From the NCBI RefSeq assembly GCF_004357995.1, contig NZ_SMTK01000002.1, forward strand, positions 186,001 to 250,000: DNA of 64,000 nt, written 5' to 3'. This document shows, piece by piece, positions 62,866 to 64,000 of the stretch (within the stretch, counting starts at the first letter, position 1; the number at the start of each line of letters is the position of its first letter). Position numbers and translations under genes: made by a program. Under the pieces are notes generated by a model. The model made no database searches and had not been told where the DNA came from. It saw only the letters and a list, made by a program, of their open reading frames with translations. The DNA comes from Arthrobacter crusticola. Its GTDB lineage: Bacteria; Actinomycetota; Actinomycetes; Actinomycetales; Micrococcaceae.

Positions 62866-64000
62866 CTTTGCGGGTCCCTTCGGGGTCAAAAAGCACTGTC
62901 TCGCCGACGACGACGTCCACCAGTCGGTCCCCGGCGGCGGCCACTAGGGTTTCGCCGATTCGGTTGCGGCCGTTGGTGATCAGGGCCAGGGCGAAGGTGC
63001 GTCCGAGCGCGGCGCTGGTGTAGCTGGAGGTGACGAACCCCTGCATCGGTACTGGCTCCGGCGCGGGACCCCGGGTCAGGTCGACGGACAGGCCCTTGTC
63101 GATAAGCTGGGAGCCCTCCGGGAGGCGGAAGGTCCGGTCCACGGGCAGCACGCTGACCAGGTGCCTGCGGTCCGGTCGGGAGGCGTCCGCCCTGGCGTAG
63201 GAGCGCTTGCCGATGAAGTCCTTGACCTTGGAGACCACCCATTCCATGCCGGCGTCCTGCGGGGTGACGGTGCCGTCGGTGTCCTGCCCGACGATGGGGT
63301 AGCCCTTCTCGGCCCGCAGCACGTGCATAGTCTCGGTGCCGTACGGGGTGATGTTGTACTCGGCCCCGGCCGCCGCGACGGCCTCCCAGGTGGCGAGCCC
63401 GTACCAGGCGGCCACATTGATCTCGTAGGCGAGCTCTCCGGAGAACGAGATCCGGCAGACCCGCGCCGGAATCCCGTTGGCCAGGGTCGTTTCCCGGAAG
63501 GTCATGAACGGGAACGCCTCGGCCTCCAGCCCGCCGTCCGCCGCCAGATCCGGGGCCAGCGTGGCCAGCACCGCCCGGGACTGCGGGCCGACGACGGCGA
63601 TGGTGGTCCACTGTTCGGTCACCGAGGTGCAGTGCACGTCGAGGTCCGGCCATTCGGTCTGCAGCCATTCCTCGAGCCAGTCCAGGACCTTCGCGGCGCC
63701 GCCGGTGGTGGTGGTCATGAAATAGCGGTCGTCGTCGAGGCGCAGGGTCACGCCGTCGTCGAAGATCATGCCGTCGGCCATGCACATCACCCCGTAGCGG
63801 GCCGAGCCCGGGGCGAGTTTCTTGAACGCGTTCGTGTAGATCCGGTTCAGGAACTCCCCGGCGTCCCTGCCCCGGATTTCGATCTTGCCGAGGGTGGTGG
63901 CGTCCAGGAAGCCCACGGAGTCCCGGACCGCGGCGCATTCGCGCAGCACGGCGGCGTCCATGTCCTCCCCGGGCTGCGGGTAGTACCAGGGGCGCTTCCA
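62858..64000 (-). CDS. soxA: sarcosine oxidase alpha subunit, C-terminal part
   Basis: The gene continues beyond the right edge; 380 residues of the C-terminus are present, in frame through base 64000. The visible part is the GcvT/folate-binding domain: [66 protein letters not shown] and a C-terminal barrel ([13 protein letters not shown]). The opening [12 protein letters not shown] is also typical of SoxA. The FAD/NAD part is outside. It oxidises sarcosine to glycine and passes the methyl group to THF. It leads soxG and sdaA in the same operon. Confidence 0.95.
   Translation of the reverse strand, partial: WKRPWYYPQPGEDMDAAVLRECAAVRDSVGFLDATTLGKIEIRGRDAGEFLNRIYTNAFKKLAPGSARYGVMCMADGMIFDDGVTLRLDDDRYFMTTTTGGAAKVLDWLEEWLQTEWPDLDVHCTSVTEQWTTIAVVGPQSRAVLATLAPDLAADGGLEAEAFPFMTFRETTLANGIPARVCRISFSGELAYEINVAAWYGLATWEAVAAAGAEYNITPYGTETMHVLRAEKGYPIVGQDTDGTVTPQDAGMEWVVSKVKDFIGKRSYARADASRPDRRHLVSVLPVDRTFRLPEGSQLIDKGLSVDLTRGPAPEPVPMQGFVTSSYTSAALGRTFALALITNGRNRIGETLVAAAGDRLVDVVVGETVLFDPEGTRKDG

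Overview
The window is high-GC DNA with dense, overlapping genes (ATGA, GTGA and TGATG junctions), GTG and TTG starts, and proteins of a typical high-GC Gram-positive type. The dimethylglycine oxidase resembles the Arthrobacter globiformis enzyme over its whole length as I recall that sequence. I read the source as a chromosome segment of an Arthrobacter-like soil actinobacterium (Micrococcaceae); this is inference from gene content and no marker gene is present. I saw no rRNA, tRNA, CRISPR array, insertion sequence or phage gene.

Layout. 1-1.5 kb: end of a DHA2-type MFS exporter and a small CxxC-start protein. 1.5-7.8 kb: a probable catabolic operon on the minus strand (asparaginase, NodB-fold amidohydrolase, MFS transporter, two SDR dehydrogenases) with a divergent LacI-type regulator and a well-formed LacI-type operator between them; my best guess is cyclic imide or related lactam/amide use. 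7.9-12.2 kb: a pxpA-biotin carrier-biotin carboxylase-pxpB-pxpC operon (5-oxoproline type). 12.3-16.7 kb: miscellaneous single genes (ene reductase, DHFR-like reductase, CbxX-type AAA ATPase, small P-loop kinase).

16.9-29.7 kb is a purine-to-glyoxylate cluster: OHCU decarboxylase, HIU hydrolase, urate oxidase, xanthine dehydrogenase (two subunits plus XdhC), guanine deaminase, malate synthase, a CitE/HpcH-like protein, ureidoglycine aminohydrolase and allantoinase. 29.7-38 kb is an amino-sugar and peptidoglycan-recycling locus: an FAD/Fe-S D-lactate-dehydrogenase-type protein, a GlcNAc/MurNAc-type kinase, and divergently murQ, anmK, nagB and nagA. 38-40.7 kb carries a GNAT protein, a matrixin-type metallopeptidase, a sortase and an excalibur-domain surface protein. 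40.9-45.3 kb is a SAM-riboswitch-headed sulfur unit: a DmoA-like flavin monooxygenase followed by metN, metI and metQ.

46.2-64 kb is a choline/glycine-betaine catabolic island: choline dehydrogenase, betaine aldehyde dehydrogenase, an APC permease, dimethylglycine oxidase, formyl-THF deformylase (purU), a BCCT transporter, a three-component Rieske oxygenase (ferredoxin, reductase, oxygenase), an IclR regulator, L-serine ammonia-lyase, and sarcosine oxidase gamma and alpha (alpha runs off the right edge). Read together: choline to betaine to dimethylglycine to sarcosine to glycine, serine and pyruvate, with purU draining one-carbon units. Three similar operator-like palindromes sit before the choline dehydrogenase and the Rieske reductase and are candidate sites for the IclR protein.
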